Assembly (NCBI GenBank): GCA_004001285.1
Contig: AP018697.1
Span: forward strand, 2,852,001 to 2,916,000
DNA from: Arthrobacter sp. MN05-02
GTDB taxonomy: Bacteria; Actinomycetota; Actinomycetes; Actinomycetales; Micrococcaceae
Direction: 5' to 3'
Length of the DNA: 64,000 bases
The notes under the pieces were generated by a model. It was given only the letters and a program-made list of their open reading frames with translations. It was not told the origin of the DNA and did not search any database. Of this stretch, positions 16,724 through 26,605 are shown in pieces (the first letter of the stretch is position 1; every line of letters starts with the position of its first letter). The position numbers and the translations under genes were made by a program.

Positions 16724-18814
16724 CTACTTCTGCACGAGGGTCAGGACGTCGTACGTCGCCACGATCTCGTCGTCCTGGTTCTGCAGGACGGCGTCCCAGG
16801 CCACCTCGCCGTACTCGTCCGTCTCGCGCGGCGTGATCCGCTTCGCGGTCAGGGTCACGCGGATCGAGTCGCCCGCGGCGACGGGCGTGATGAACCGGAG
16901 GTTCTCCAGCCCGTAGTTCGCGAGGACGGGGCCCGGAGCGGGGTCGACGAACAGGCCCGCACCCCAGGACAGCAGCAGGTACCCGTGCGCCACGATCCCC
17001 GGGAAGAAGGGATTGGCGGCTGCCGCTTCCTCGTTCGTGTGGGCGTAGAACGTGTCACCCGTCGTCTCGGCGAACGCGGTGATGTCCGCCAGCGTCACCT
17101 CACGGAGTTCCGAGCGCACGGCGTCGCCGATCCGCAGCGCCGCGAGGTCCTTGCGGAACGGGTGGACGTCGTCGAACCGACGGTCCGCGCCCGTGTGCCA
17201 CTCCCCCGTGATGGCGGTGAGCATGTTCGGGGATCCCTGCACCGCCGTGCGCTGCATGTGGTGCAGGACCGAGCGCATCCCGCCGAGTTCCTCGCCGCCG
17301 CCCGCCCGGCCCGGGCCGCCATGCACGAGATGCGGCACGGGCGAGCCGTGCCCGGTGGACGTCCGGGCGTCCTCCCTGTTGAGGATCAGGACGCGACCGT
17401 GGTGCGCGGCGATCCCCATCACCAGCTCCTGGGCCACCGCCGGATCGTTGGTGCACACCGTCGCGACGAGGGACCCCGAGCCGAGGGGCCGCCAGGTGCA
17501 CGGCATGGGACAGGTCGTCGTACCCGATGACGGACGCGACGGGCCCGAACGCCTCCACCGAGTGGAGGGCGCCTGCCTCCACGTCCTCCCATGTGAGGAG
17601 CAGGGGTTCCATGAACGCGCCGCTCGGGACCGTGCCCCGGGTGTTGTCGGCACGCAGCACCTCCGGCGCGTCGAGCGATCCGAACGCGACGGCGCCGCCC
17701 GAGGCCAGCAGTTCCCGCACCGAGCCGTGCACGCCCTCGAGCTGCTCGAGTGAGGCGAGCGCCCCCATGGTGACCCCCTCGGCGCGCGGGTCGCCGAGCG
17801 TGACCCGCGACCGGATGCGCTCGCCCGCCGCGCGGACGACGTCGTCGACGAGGGCCTCGGGCACGATGGACCGGCGGATGCTGGTGCATTTCTGGCCTGC
17901 CTTCACCGTCATCTCGGTGACCAGCGATTTCACGAAGGCATCGAATTCGGGGGTGCCGGGAACGGCGTCGGGGCCGAGGATGGCCGCGTTCAGCGAGTCC
18001 GTCTCGCACGTGAACCGCACGCCGCCCCGGGCCACGGAGGGGTGGGACTTCAGGTGGTTCGCGGTGGACGCCGAACCGGTGAAGGACACGAGGTCGCGAT
18101 AGTCGAGGTGGTCGAGGATGTCGCGGGCCGGCCCGGAGACGAGCTGCAGGGAGCCCTCGGGGGAGGATCGCCGAGCCGATGATCAGCTTCACGACCGCCG
18201 CCGCGAGGAAGCCCGTGGGGGTGGCCGGCTTCACGATGGTCGGCACGCCGGCGAGGAAGGCGGGAGCGAGCTTCTCGAGCATGCCCCACACCGGGAAGTT
18301 GAAGGCGTTGATCTGCACGGCGACGCCCGGGATGCGCGTGTGGATGTGCGTCCCGAGGAACGAGCCGTCCTTGGACAGCACCTCGGGTGGGCCGTCGACG
18401 ATGACGTGCGAGTTCGGCAGCTCCCGGCGGCCCTTGGACCCGAAGGTGAACAGGACGCCGATGCCGCCGTCGATGTCCACCATGGAGTCGATTTTCGTGG
18501 CGCCGGTCTTCGCGGACAGCTCGTAGAGCGGCTCGCGGTGCGCATTGAGGTGCTGCGCGAGCTCCTTGAGCTTCAGTGCGCGCTCGTGGAAGGTGAAGCG
18601 GCCCAGGGCTGCCTGCCCCGTGGTCCGCGCGAACCGGACGGCGGCCGCGGTGTCGATGCCGGCCGTGCTGACGACGGCGAGTTCCTCGCCCGTGCTGGCA
18701 TCACGGACCACCGAGCCGTCGTCGTCCGCTGCCGAGCGGTCGGGGGGTCCACCAGGCGTCCTCGAGGAAGCTGGGGACGACGTCGATCTGTACTCGTTCC
18801 GGGGCGGTTGTCAT
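16724..18814 (-). pseudogene. paaZ: PaaZ, oxepin-CoA hydrolase/aldehyde dehydrogenase, three frameshifts
   Basis: Bifunctional enzyme that opens oxepin-CoA and oxidises the resulting aldehyde. The N-terminal aldehyde dehydrogenase domain keeps RFTCETDSLNAAILG and the catalytic Cys in VKAGQKCTSIRR. The C-terminal MaoC hotdog domain has GDTFYAHTNEEAAAANPFFP and GIVAHGYLLLSWG. The coding frame breaks three times, at G runs 18742-18747, 18159-18163 and 17485-17488. Each break is cured by removing one base, giving 695 residues against 681 in E. coli. The start ATG at 18814 is 14 bp after the paaH stop. If the breaks are real, the aldehyde dehydrogenase domain is dead. Confidence 0.85.
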
Positions 18815-18828
18815 GGTCCGCTCGCCTT

Positions 18829-19771
18829 TCACTCGTGCTGCCGGAACGCCGGGCGCATGCCGGCCTGTTCCTGCGGGGTCGGGTCCTGCCGGGTCGGGGG
18901 AACGGGCGACGACGGGGCGTCGTCCCAGTCGAAGAAGCCCTGGCCGCTCTTGCGGCCGAGCCGGCCCTGCGCCACCTTCTCGCGCAGGATCGCGGGTGGG
19001 GCGAAGCGCGGACCGAGCGTGGATTCGAGGTACTCGGCGATACCGAGGCGCACGTCCAGCCCCACGATGTCGGTGGTGCGGAGCGGACCCACGGGGTGCT
19101 TGTAGCCGAGGACCATCGCCGCGTCGATGTCCTCCGCCGTCGCGACGCCCTCCTCGAGCATCCGCATGGCCTCGAGGGCGATGGTGACGCCGAGCCGCGA
19201 GCTCGCGAACCCCGGGGTGTCACGCACGACGACGGGCGTCTTGCCGAGCGCGGCCACCCAGGACCGCGCGGCCGCTTCGAGCGCCCCAGACGTCCCCGCT
19301 CCGAGGACCACCTCGATCAGGGTCGACGCCGGGACGGGGGTTGAAGAAGTGGAGTCCGCAGAACCGCTCGGGCCGCTGCAGCACGGCGGCGAGCGCGTCG
19401 ACGGACAGGGACGAGGTGTTCGTCGCGAGCCAGGCGGCGCCGTCGAGCACGTCCTCGACCGCCCGGAGCGCCTGCCGCTTCAGGGCGAGGTCCTCCGGGA
19501 CCGCCTCGACGACGAGCGAGCAGGGCCCGAAGGCGGCGTAGTCGGTGGAGACAAAGATCCGGGCGGACAGCGCGTCGAGGTCCTCCGTCGTCGTCCCGCG
19601 CTCCACGCTGCGCGCGAGGGCCTGCGTGACGCGCCCGAGCCCGGCCGACGCCGCCTCCTCGTCGCGCTCGACGACGACGACGTCGGACCCGGCGAGGCAG
19701 AAGGCGTGCGCGATGCCCGCGCCCATCCGACCGCCACCGAGTACGCCGACACGGGCGGGGAATCCGCTCAT
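18829..19771 (-). pseudogene. paaH: PaaH, 3-hydroxyadipyl-CoA dehydrogenase, one frameshift
   Basis: NAD-dependent dehydrogenase of the lower phenylacetate pathway. The Rossmann motif is GVLGGGRMGAGIAHAFCLAG. SLVVEAVPEDLALKR and ATNTSSLSVDALA follow, and the second half holds VVVRDTPGFASSRLG, MVLGYKHPVGPLRTTDIVGLD and the C-terminal domain. The frame breaks at the five-G run 19336-19340, inside FFNPVPAS. Removing one base gives 313 residues. The start ATG overlaps the paaF stop (ATGA). It belongs to the paaJ-paaF-paaH-paaZ operon. Confidence 0.85.
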
Positions 19772-20508
19772 GAGCCCTTCCTCCTGTCCAGGAACCGCTG
19801 CATGCGGTCGAACTTCGCCTCGGATTCGAAGAGGACGGCCTGCGCCAGCTGGTCGATCAGGGGATGGGCCTCCCGCGGGGCGTGGAACACGCTCTTGGTG
19901 ATCCGCACGGCCAGCGGGTCCTGCCGGGCGATCCGGTCCGCGAGTCCGTGTGCGGCCGGCAGGAGGTCCTCCGGCTCATGGATCGCGGTGATGAGCCGCG
20001 CGTCGAGCGCCTCCTCCGCGGTGAGGACACGGCCGGCCAGGAGGATCTCCAGTGCGAGGGGCTCCCCCACGAGTTCCTTGAGGCGCCAGGTCGCGCCGGC
20101 GGCGGGAAGGATGCCGAGGCCCGTCTCCGGATTGCCGATCCTCAGGCGGGGCGTACCGAGCCGGAAGTCCGCGGCGAAGGCGAGTTCCGCTCCGCCGCCG
20201 AGGGCGTAGCCGTCGAGGGCGGCGATGACGGGCATGGGGAGGGCTGCGATCCGCGCGAAGAGCGTCGAGTTGATCCCTGCGAGGGCGTCGTCGCGCCGCC
20301 GCTCCCGCAACTCGGCGATGTCGGCGCCCGACGCGAAGACGCCGTCGGACCCCAGGAGGATGAGTGTGCGCGGGGTGCGCTCGAGGTCACCGCAGACGGC
20401 GTGGAGTTCGTCGACCATCTGCCGGTCGATCGCGTTGCGGACCTCCGGCCGGTGCAGTTCGACGACGAGCCGCGCCTCCCCCTCGGTGATCCGGAGAGCG
20501 GTGGGCAT
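19768..20508 (-). CDS. paaF: PaaF, 2,3-dehydroadipyl-CoA hydratase
   Basis: A 246-residue crotonase-fold hydratase. Both catalytic Glu of enoyl-CoA hydratases are present: in GGGAELAFAADFR and in NPETGLGILPAAG. This separates it from PaaG. It hydrates 2,3-dehydroadipyl-CoA before PaaH. The ATG at 20508 overlaps the last base of the thiolase stop (TGATG), and the gene overlaps paaH by four bases, so expression is coupled. An upstream extension of the frame has no similarity. Confidence 0.87.
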   Translation of the reverse strand: MPTALRITEGEARLVVELHRPEVRNAIDRQMVDELHAVCGDLERTPRTLILLGSDGVFASGADIAELRERRRDDALAGINSTLFARIAALPMPVIAALDGYALGGGAELAFAADFRLGTPRLRIGNPETGLGILPAAGATWRLKELVGEPLALEILLAGRVLTAEEALDARLITAIHEPEDLLPAAHGLADRIARQDPLAVRITKSVFHAPREAHPLIDQLAQAVLFESEAKFDRMQRFLDRRKGS

Positions 20509-21716
20509 CAGACGGCCTCCACGAGCAGGGCCGTGCCCTGACCCACGCCGACGCACATCGTCGCGAGGCCGAGGCGCCGTGCGGGGCCGGACAGTTCGCG
20601 CTCGAGCCGGCCGAGCAGCGTGACCGCGATCCGGGCACCCGACGAGCCGAGCGGGTGGCCGAGGGCGATCGCGCCGCCGTCGCGGTTGACGAGCTCCTCG
20701 TCGAGGCCGAGGCGGCGGATGCAGGCGAGCGACTGCGTGGCGAACGCCTCGTTGAGTTCGACGGCGCCGAGGTCAGCGACGGACAGCCCCGTGCGCTCGA
20801 GCACCCTGTGCGTGGCCGGGACCGGCCCGATCCCCATGATCTCCGGCGGCACGCCCGCGGACGCACCCTCGAGGATGCGCGCGCGCGGCGTCAGGCCGTA
20901 GCGCTCCACGGCCGCTTCGGAGGCGACGACGACGGCGGAGGCACCGTCGTTGAGCGAACTCGAGTTCCCGGCCGTGACGATGCCGTCCGGACGGACCACG
21001 GGCCGCAGCTTCGCGAGGGCCTCGAGGGTGGTGTCCTCGCGGGGCCCCTCGTCCGTGTCCATGGAGAACGAGGTCCTGCCGCGGTTGACCTGGACGGGCA
21101 CGATCTCGTCGTCGAACCGTCCCGCCTGTATGGCGGCGAGGGCCCGCTGGTGGGAGCGCAGGGCGAACGCGTCGGCGTCGTCGCGCGTGATGCGGTCCAG
21201 GGCCGCGAGTTCCTCCGCCGTCTCGGGCATCGAGTAGGTGGCCTTGTCCCGTGCGGCGAGCAACGGGTTCGTGAAGCGCCAGCCGATCGAGGTGTCGAAG
21301 ACGGCGCCCGGCCGGGCGAAGGCCTTGTCCGGCTTCTCCATCACCCAGGGGGCGCGGCTCATGGACTCGACGCCTCCGGCGACGACGACGTCCGCCGCCC
21401 CGGCCCGGACCATGTGGGATGCCATGATGATGGCCGAGAGGCCGGAGGCGCAGAGCCTGTTGACCGTGATGCCGGGAACGCTGTCGGGGTAGCCGGCGAG
21501 CAGCGAGGCCAGGCGTGCCACGTTGCGGTTCTCTTCCCCGGCACCGTTGGCGTTGCCGAGGATCACCTCGTCGACGGTCGCCGGATCCACACCGGCGCGC
21601 TGCACGACGGCGGAGAGGACGAGGGCCGCGAGGTCGTCCGGCCGGACGCCGGAGAGGGCTCCGCCGTACCGGCCGACGGGAGTGCGGACACCGCCCACCA
21701 GGAAAGCCTCGGCCAT
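20508..21716 (-). CDS. paaJ: 3-oxoadipyl-CoA thiolase
   Basis: A 402-residue thiolase with nucleophile Cys89 (NRLCASGLSAI), His354 (GHPLGSSGAR) and Cys388 (MCVGVGQG). It starts at ATG 21716 behind GAGGGAG. As the first gene of the operon with paaF, paaH and paaZ, it most likely cleaves 3-oxoadipyl-CoA and 3-oxo-5,6-dehydrosuberyl-CoA. A PaaR-type operator lies about 40 bp upstream. PcaF of the protocatechuate pathway is very similar, and only context favours PaaJ. Confidence 0.88.
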   Translation of the reverse strand: MAEAFLVGGVRTPVGRYGGALSGVRPDDLAALVLSAVVQRAGVDPATVDEVILGNANGAGEENRNVARLASLLAGYPDSVPGITVNRLCASGLSAIIMASHMVRAGAADVVVAGGVESMSRAPWVMEKPDKAFARPGAVFDTSIGWRFTNPLLAARDKATYSMPETAEELAALDRITRDDADAFALRSHQRALAAIQAGRFDDEIVPVQVNRGRTSFSMDTDEGPREDTTLEALAKLRPVVRPDGIVTAGNSSSLNDGASAVVVASEAAVERYGLTPRARILEGASAGVPPEIMGIGPVPATHRVLERTGLSVADLGAVELNEAFATQSLACIRRLGLDEELVNRDGGAIALGHPLGSSGARIAVTLLGRLERELSGPARRLGLATMCVGVGQGTALLVEAV

Positions 21717-21754
21717 GGTCGTCTCCCTCGTCGTCGTGGTCCTGCCGGCGAATT

Positions 21755-21769
21755 ACCGAACGTTCGTTC
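21755..21769. promoter_or_regulatory. PaaR-type operator upstream of paaJ
   Basis: ACCGAACGTTCGTTC is the most symmetrical of the three operators (core GAACGTTC). On the minus strand TTTACA (21770-21775) abuts it exactly where TATACT abuts the paaA operator, so the promoter architecture is conserved even though a good -35 is not visible here. Confidence 0.72.
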
Positions 21770-21933
21770 TGTAAAAGCCTGCTCCAGAATTGCACGCCCG
21801 TCCGGCCGGGTCAACCGGCCGCTCCCGGAAGCGCCGAAGCGGCGCCCGCAGGGGCTGCAGCGGGCCGGCGGAAGGTCGCCGGAGGGCCGGCGGAGGCCGT
21901 GGCGGCAACGCCGCCAGTGGCAAGATGGGACCC

Positions 21934-24129
21934 ATGACCGCTGATGCCACCGCACTCGTCGTCCCCGTCCCGCCCCCGGCCAGCAAGGTGCCTCACGTGC
22001 GCACGCACCACGGCGACACCTTCGTCGACTCCTACGAGTGGATGCGCGACAAGGAGAGCCCCGAGCTGATCGACTACCTCCAGCGCGAGAACCAGTACAC
22101 GGAGGCCGTCACGCGCCACCAGGAACCGCTCCGTGAGGCCATTTTCGACGAGATCAAGGAACGCACGCAGGAGACCGACCTCTCCGTCCCCGCCCGCAAG
22201 AAGGGCTGGTGGTACTACTCGCGCACCGAGGAGGGGAAGCAGTACGGCATCCAGTGCCGGGTCGCCGCGGCGGACACCGGGGATCTCGGCCGCGACTGGA
22301 CACCACCCGAGGTGGTTCCCGGCCGGCCCGTCGAGGGCGAGCAGATCCTCCTCGACGGCAACGAACTCGCCGAGGCCAAACCCTTCTTCTCCCTCGGCGG
22401 CCTGTCCGTCACGGAGGACGGCACGCTGCTCGCCTACTGCGAGGACAACGCCGGTGACGAGCGCTTCACGCTGCGCATCAAGGACCTCGGAACCGGCGAG
22501 CTCCTCCCCGACGAGGTGCCGAACGTCTTCTACGGACTGTCCTTCGCCCCCGACGGGACGCGGGTCTACTACACCGTCGTCGACGACTCCTGGCGCCCCT
22601 ACCAGGTGCGGGTCCACACGCTGGGCACACCGGTGGCGGACGACGCCGTCGTCTACCAGGAGGACGACGTCGCGATGTGGACCGGCTTCGAGGTGTCGGC
22701 CGACCGCACCCGCCTCCTCATCAGCATCGGGTGCTCCGAGTACAGCGAGTACCGCGTCCTGGACCTCGCGGAGCCCGAGGCCGGCCTCACCACGCTGGTC
22801 TCCCGCGACGAGCGCATCCTGTACGACGCCGAGCCGGTCACGATCGCGGGCGTGCCGCACTACCTGCTGACCCACGACCGCGACGCGAAGAACTCCATGG
22901 TGAGCCTCGTGGCGGCGTCCGAATTCACCAGGCCGCTCGCCGACCAGGAGTGGACGACGGTCCTCGCCCACGACGACGCCGTGCGCGTCAACGGCCTCAC
23001 CGTCACCCGCACCCACGTGGTGCTGTCCGTGCGGAAGGACACCATCGAACGGGTGCAGGTCCTCCCCCTCGCCGGCCTCGGGACACCGGACCAGGGGCAG
23101 CCGACGGAACCGGACTTCGACGAGGAGCTGTTCACGAGCAACCTCGCCAATGCCGAGTTCGACTCCCCGATCATCCGGCTGTCCTACGCCTCCTACCTCA
23201 CGCCGCCGCGCGTCTACGACTACGTCCTCGAGGACGGCACGCTGGAACTCCGCAAGGAGACGGAGGTGCGCGGCGGCTACGACCCCGCCTCCTACGTCGC
23301 GGAGCGCCAGTGGGCACCGGCCGCGGACGGCACGCTGATCCCGCTCTCGGTCGTCCGCCGTGCGGAACTGGCCCAGGACGGCACCAACCCCGCCGTGATC
23401 TACGCCTACGGCAGCTACGAGGTGAGCATGGACCCTGCGTTCTCGATCGCCCGGCTGTCGCTGCTGGACCGCGGCATCATCTACGTCACCGCGCACATCC
23501 GCGGTGGCGGCGAGATGGGCCGCAGCTGGTACGACCAGGGCAAGAAGCTCGCGAAGAAGAACACGTTCACGGATTTCGTGGACGCCACCACCTACCTCGC
23601 CGACTCGGGCTGGGTGGACGCCCGCCGCATCGCGGCCATGGGCGGATCGGCGGGTGGGCTGCTCATGGGCGCCGTCGCGAACCTCGCACCCGAGAAGTAC
23701 CGGGCCATCGTGGCGCAGGTGCCGTTCGTCGACGCCCTGACCACGATCCTCGATCCGGAGCTGCCCCTCTCGGCGCTCGAGTGGGAGGAGTGGGGCAACC
23801 CGATCACCGATGCGGAGGTGTACCGCTACATGAAGGAGTACACGCCCTACGAGAACGTCCGTCCCGTGGCCTACCCCCGCATCGCGGCCGTCACGAGCTT
23901 CAACGACACCAGGGTGCTCTACGTCGAGCCCGCCAAGTGGGTGGCTCAGCTCCGCGATACGACGACCGGCAGCGAGCCGATCGTCCTCAAGACCGAGATG
24001 GACGGCGGCCACGGTGGAGCGAGCGGACGCTACTCCCGCTGGCGCGACGTCGCCTGGGACTACGCGTTCGCCGCGGACGCGGTGGGTGCCACCGAGGTGC
24101 TGGCCCGCTCCACCAGCTCCGTGGAGTAG
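21934..24129 (+). CDS. ptrB: Oligopeptidase B (prolyl oligopeptidase family S9A)
   Basis: A 731-residue cytosolic serine peptidase that trims short peptides after basic residues. The N-terminal two thirds is a beta-propeller. The C-terminal alpha/beta-hydrolase domain holds Ser572 (MGGSAGGLLMG), Asp658 (SFNDTRV) and His693 (DGGHGG). ITAHIRGGGEMGRSWYDQGK-like wording and the acidic patch LSALEWEEWGNP are typical of oligopeptidase B. The ATG at 21934 was chosen; an in-frame ATG at 21925 is also possible. The 3' end overlaps the convergent cebR by 70 bp. Confidence 0.92.
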   Translation: MTADATALVVPVPPPASKVPHVRTHHGDTFVDSYEWMRDKESPELIDYLQRENQYTEAVTRHQEPLREAIFDEIKERTQETDLSVPARKKGWWYYSRTEEGKQYGIQCRVAAADTGDLGRDWTPPEVVPGRPVEGEQILLDGNELAEAKPFFSLGGLSVTEDGTLLAYCEDNAGDERFTLRIKDLGTGELLPDEVPNVFYGLSFAPDGTRVYYTVVDDSWRPYQVRVHTLGTPVADDAVVYQEDDVAMWTGFEVSADRTRLLISIGCSEYSEYRVLDLAEPEAGLTTLVSRDERILYDAEPVTIAGVPHYLLTHDRDAKNSMVSLVAASEFTRPLADQEWTTVLAHDDAVRVNGLTVTRTHVVLSVRKDTIERVQVLPLAGLGTPDQGQPTEPDFDEELFTSNLANAEFDSPIIRLSYASYLTPPRVYDYVLEDGTLELRKETEVRGGYDPASYVAERQWAPAADGTLIPLSVVRRAELAQDGTNPAVIYAYGSYEVSMDPAFSIARLSLLDRGIIYVTAHIRGGGEMGRSWYDQGKKLAKKNTFTDFVDATTYLADSGWVDARRIAAMGGSAGGLLMGAVANLAPEKYRAIVAQVPFVDALTTILDPELPLSALEWEEWGNPITDAEVYRYMKEYTPYENVRPVAYPRIAAVTSFNDTRVLYVEPAKWVAQLRDTTTGSEPIVLKTEMDGGHGGASGRYSRWRDVAWDYAFAADAVGATEVLARSTSSVE

Positions 24130-25136
24130 ATGACGGGCTCCGGGTGCGAGCCCGGAGCCTCGATCTCCTCGAGCAGCATGGTGCCGGCCTTCACGGCCAT
24201 CCGGACCATGGGCTGGGTGATGGTGGTCAGGGGTGTCGGCGCGGTCTCCGCCACGGCATGGTTGTCGTACCCGACCAGCGCGATGTCCCCCGGGACCGTC
24301 CTGCCCGCCGCCTGGACGACGTCGAGCACGCCGAGCGCCATGAGGTCCGAGGCCGCGAAGATCCCGTCGATCCCGGGGTTCTCGGCGAGCAACCGGCGCG
24401 CTGCGGCCGCGCCGCCGTCCGTGGTGAAGTCCGCGTGGACCACGGGACCCTCGGGCAGGCCGGCGTCGGCAAGTCCGGCCCTCCAGCCGCGGAGGCGGTC
24501 GACGGCGGCGGTCATGTCCGCGGGGCCGGCGACCGTGGCGAGGCGCCGCCGCCCGATGCCCGCGAGGTGCTCGGCGGCCAGGCGCCCGCCCCCGACGTTG
24601 TCGGTATCCACATAGGTGACATCGAACGCCATGTCCCAGGGCCGTCCGATGAAGATGGTGGGAAGGCCCGTCTCGGCCAGCGATCTGGCCCAGGAGTCGG
24701 CCTTGTGGTGCGAGACCACGATGGCGCCGTCGACGTGCCCGCCCCGCAGGTACCGCAGGGTGCGGGACGAGTCGTCGTCGGTCCTCGACATCAGCAGCAC
24801 CAGTTGCACGTCGGTCTCCCGGAGGGCCTCCGTGATGCCCGTGATGACGACGGCGAAGAAGGGATCCATCATGACGCGGACGTCCGGCTCGGGGATCACC
24901 AGGGCGATCGAGGACGTCCGGCGGGTCACCAGGCTGCGCGCCGCTCGGTTCGGGATGTACCCGAGGGCGACGACGGCCCGGTCCACGGCGGCCTGTGCTT
25001 CGGGGCTGACCCGAGCGCCGCCGTTGATGGCCCGGGACGCTGTGGACCGCGACACCCCGGCCGCCACGGCGAGGTCCTCGAGCGTGGGGCTCGGGCGGGC
25101 CGTGGTCGAGCGCAGCGACCGGGGCGACGTGTTCAT
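24060..25136 (-). CDS. cebR: CebR-like LacI family repressor
   Basis: A 358-residue LacI-family protein. The HTH reads LEDLAVAAGVSRSTASRAIN with the hinge ALGYIPNRAARSLVTRRT, followed by a periplasmic-binding-like sensor domain (GIFAASDLMALGVLDVVQAAGRTVPGDIALVGYD). It is the last gene of cebEFG-bglC-cebR and overlaps bglC by one base (TGATG). CebR of Streptomyces binds TGGGAGCGCTCCCA; two close matches flank the promoter of this operon, which makes the name likely. Cello-oligosaccharides would be the inducers. Confidence 0.85.
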   Translation of the reverse strand: MNTSPRSLRSTTARPSPTLEDLAVAAGVSRSTASRAINGGARVSPEAQAAVDRAVVALGYIPNRAARSLVTRRTSSIALVIPEPDVRVMMDPFFAVVITGITEALRETDVQLVLLMSRTDDDSSRTLRYLRGGHVDGAIVVSHHKADSWARSLAETGLPTIFIGRPWDMAFDVTYVDTDNVGGGRLAAEHLAGIGRRRLATVAGPADMTAAVDRLRGWRAGLADAGLPEGPVVHADFTTDGGAAAARRLLAENPGIDGIFAASDLMALGVLDVVQAAGRTVPGDIALVGYDNHAVAETAPTPLTTITQPMVRMAVKAGTMLLEEIEAPGSHPEPVIYSTELVERASTSVAPTASAANA

Positions 25137-26605
25137 CACCTCGACAATACGGCACCGGCCTTTCCGGCGTCTGGTGACGACGGGCGCTCCGGCAGCCGAT
25201 TGGAGGCCGCGAGCCGCGCGTACCAGAGGGCACTCGCCTTCGGTGTCCGTTCCTGCGTCTCGTAGTCCACGCGTACCAGACCGAACCGCTGGTGGTACCC
25301 CCAGGCCCACTCGAAGTTGTCCATCAGGGACCAGGCGAGGTAGCCGCGCAGGTCCACACCGTCGTCGATCGCGTCCTTCATGGCGCGGACATGGACGTCG
25401 AAGAACGCGAGGCGATCCTGGTCGTCCACGAAGCCGGACCCGTCCGCGGTGTCGTCGTAGGCGGCGCCGTTCTCGGTGATGTAGAGCGGGATGCCCGCCG
25501 GCCCGGTGTATTCGTCCTGCAGCCGGTTGAGCAGGCGGCGGAGGCCCTCGGGCTGCACCTCCCAGTCCATCGCCGTGACCGGCAGGCCGCGCGGGACGGA
25601 GCGCACGCCGTGCGCGGCGACGTAGGGCGAGGAGACGGGGCGGTCGAGGGGGGCATGGCCCTCCTGGGGCGCGGCCTCGTCCGACGGCGTCTTCGTCACC
25701 GCCTCGCCGTGGTAGTAGTTCACGCCCAGGACGTCGATCGGCGTTCCGATGATCCCGAGGTCGCCGTCCCGGATGGAATCCGTCAGGCCGAGGTGCTCGA
25801 CGTCGCGGAGGACGTCCTCCGGGTACTCGCCGCGCATCACGGGATCGAGGAAGATGCGGTTGAACTGCCCGTCGATCCGGCGTGCGGCATCGCGGTCCTC
25901 CTCGCTGGAAGGATCGAGGGGGTCGGCAACCGTGAAGTTGAGCGTGATGCCGAGCGTCGCGTCCGCGTCGCGACGCCGGAGCTCCTGCGTCGCGAGTCCG
26001 TGGCCGAGGAGCAGGTGGTGGGCAGCGGCCAGGGCCGCCGTGGGCTCCTGCCGACCGGGCGCGTGCACGCCGGCTGCGTAGCCGAGGAACGCCGCGCACC
26101 AGGGCTCGTTGAGGGTGGTCCAGATGCGGACGCGGTCACCGAGCGCCTCGTGCATGACCGCCGCGTACTCCGCGAATCGGTAGGCCGTCTCCCGGTTGGT
26201 CCAGCCGCCCTTGTCCTCGAGTGCCTGGGGCAGGTCCCAGTGGTACAGGGTGAGCCATGGCTTGATGCCGGCTTCGATGAGCTGGTCCACCAGCTTCGAG
26301 TAGAAGCGGATGCCCTCGATGTTGGGGGTCACCCCGTCCGGCATGCAGCGCGACCAGGAGGTCGAGAAGCGGTAGGCCTGCAGGTTGAGGCTCTTCATCA
26401 GTGCGACGTCGTCGGCCGACCGGTGGTAGTGGTCGCAGGCCACGTCGCCGTTGTGCGCATCCGCCACTGCCCCGGGGACCCGGGTGAAGGTGTCCCAGAT
26501 GGAGGTTCCCCTGCCCCCTTCCCGGGCCGCGCCCTCGATCTGGTAGGCGGCTGTCGCCGCTCCCAAGAGGAAACCCTCGGGGAAGGTGATGTCGGTGCTG
26601 CTCAT
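25136..26605 (-). CDS. bglC: GH1 beta-glucosidase (cellobiase)
   Basis: A 489-residue glycoside hydrolase family 1 enzyme. The acid/base is Glu167 (TTLNEPWCAAFLGY) and the nucleophile Glu378 (YITENGAAYDD). The N-terminal FLLGAATAAYQIEGA signature is also present. It lacks a signal peptide, so it acts inside the cell on imported cellobiose, releasing glucose. It overlaps cebG by four bases and cebR by one, which places it in the same mRNA as the transporter. Confidence 0.93.
   Translation of the reverse strand: MSSTDITFPEGFLLGAATAAYQIEGAAREGGRGTSIWDTFTRVPGAVADAHNGDVACDHYHRSADDVALMKSLNLQAYRFSTSWSRCMPDGVTPNIEGIRFYSKLVDQLIEAGIKPWLTLYHWDLPQALEDKGGWTNRETAYRFAEYAAVMHEALGDRVRIWTTLNEPWCAAFLGYAAGVHAPGRQEPTAALAAAHHLLLGHGLATQELRRRDADATLGITLNFTVADPLDPSSEEDRDAARRIDGQFNRIFLDPVMRGEYPEDVLRDVEHLGLTDSIRDGDLGIIGTPIDVLGVNYYHGEAVTKTPSDEAAPQEGHAPLDRPVSSPYVAAHGVRSVPRGLPVTAMDWEVQPEGLRRLLNRLQDEYTGPAGIPLYITENGAAYDDTADGSGFVDDQDRLAFFDVHVRAMKDAIDDGVDLRGYLAWSLMDNFEWAWGYHQRFGLVRVDYETQERTPKASALWYARLAASNRLPERPSSPDAGKAGAVLSR

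Noticed and set aside
21811..25233. 1140-codon minus-strand frame opposite ptrB
   Set aside because: It is a GC-driven shadow of ptrB and cebR with Arg/Gly/His-rich composition and no domain.
22677..25265. 862-codon plus-strand frame through ptrB and antisense to cebR
   Set aside because: Composition is dominated by Arg/Gly/His, and both genes it overlaps have catalytic or HTH motifs in their own frames.
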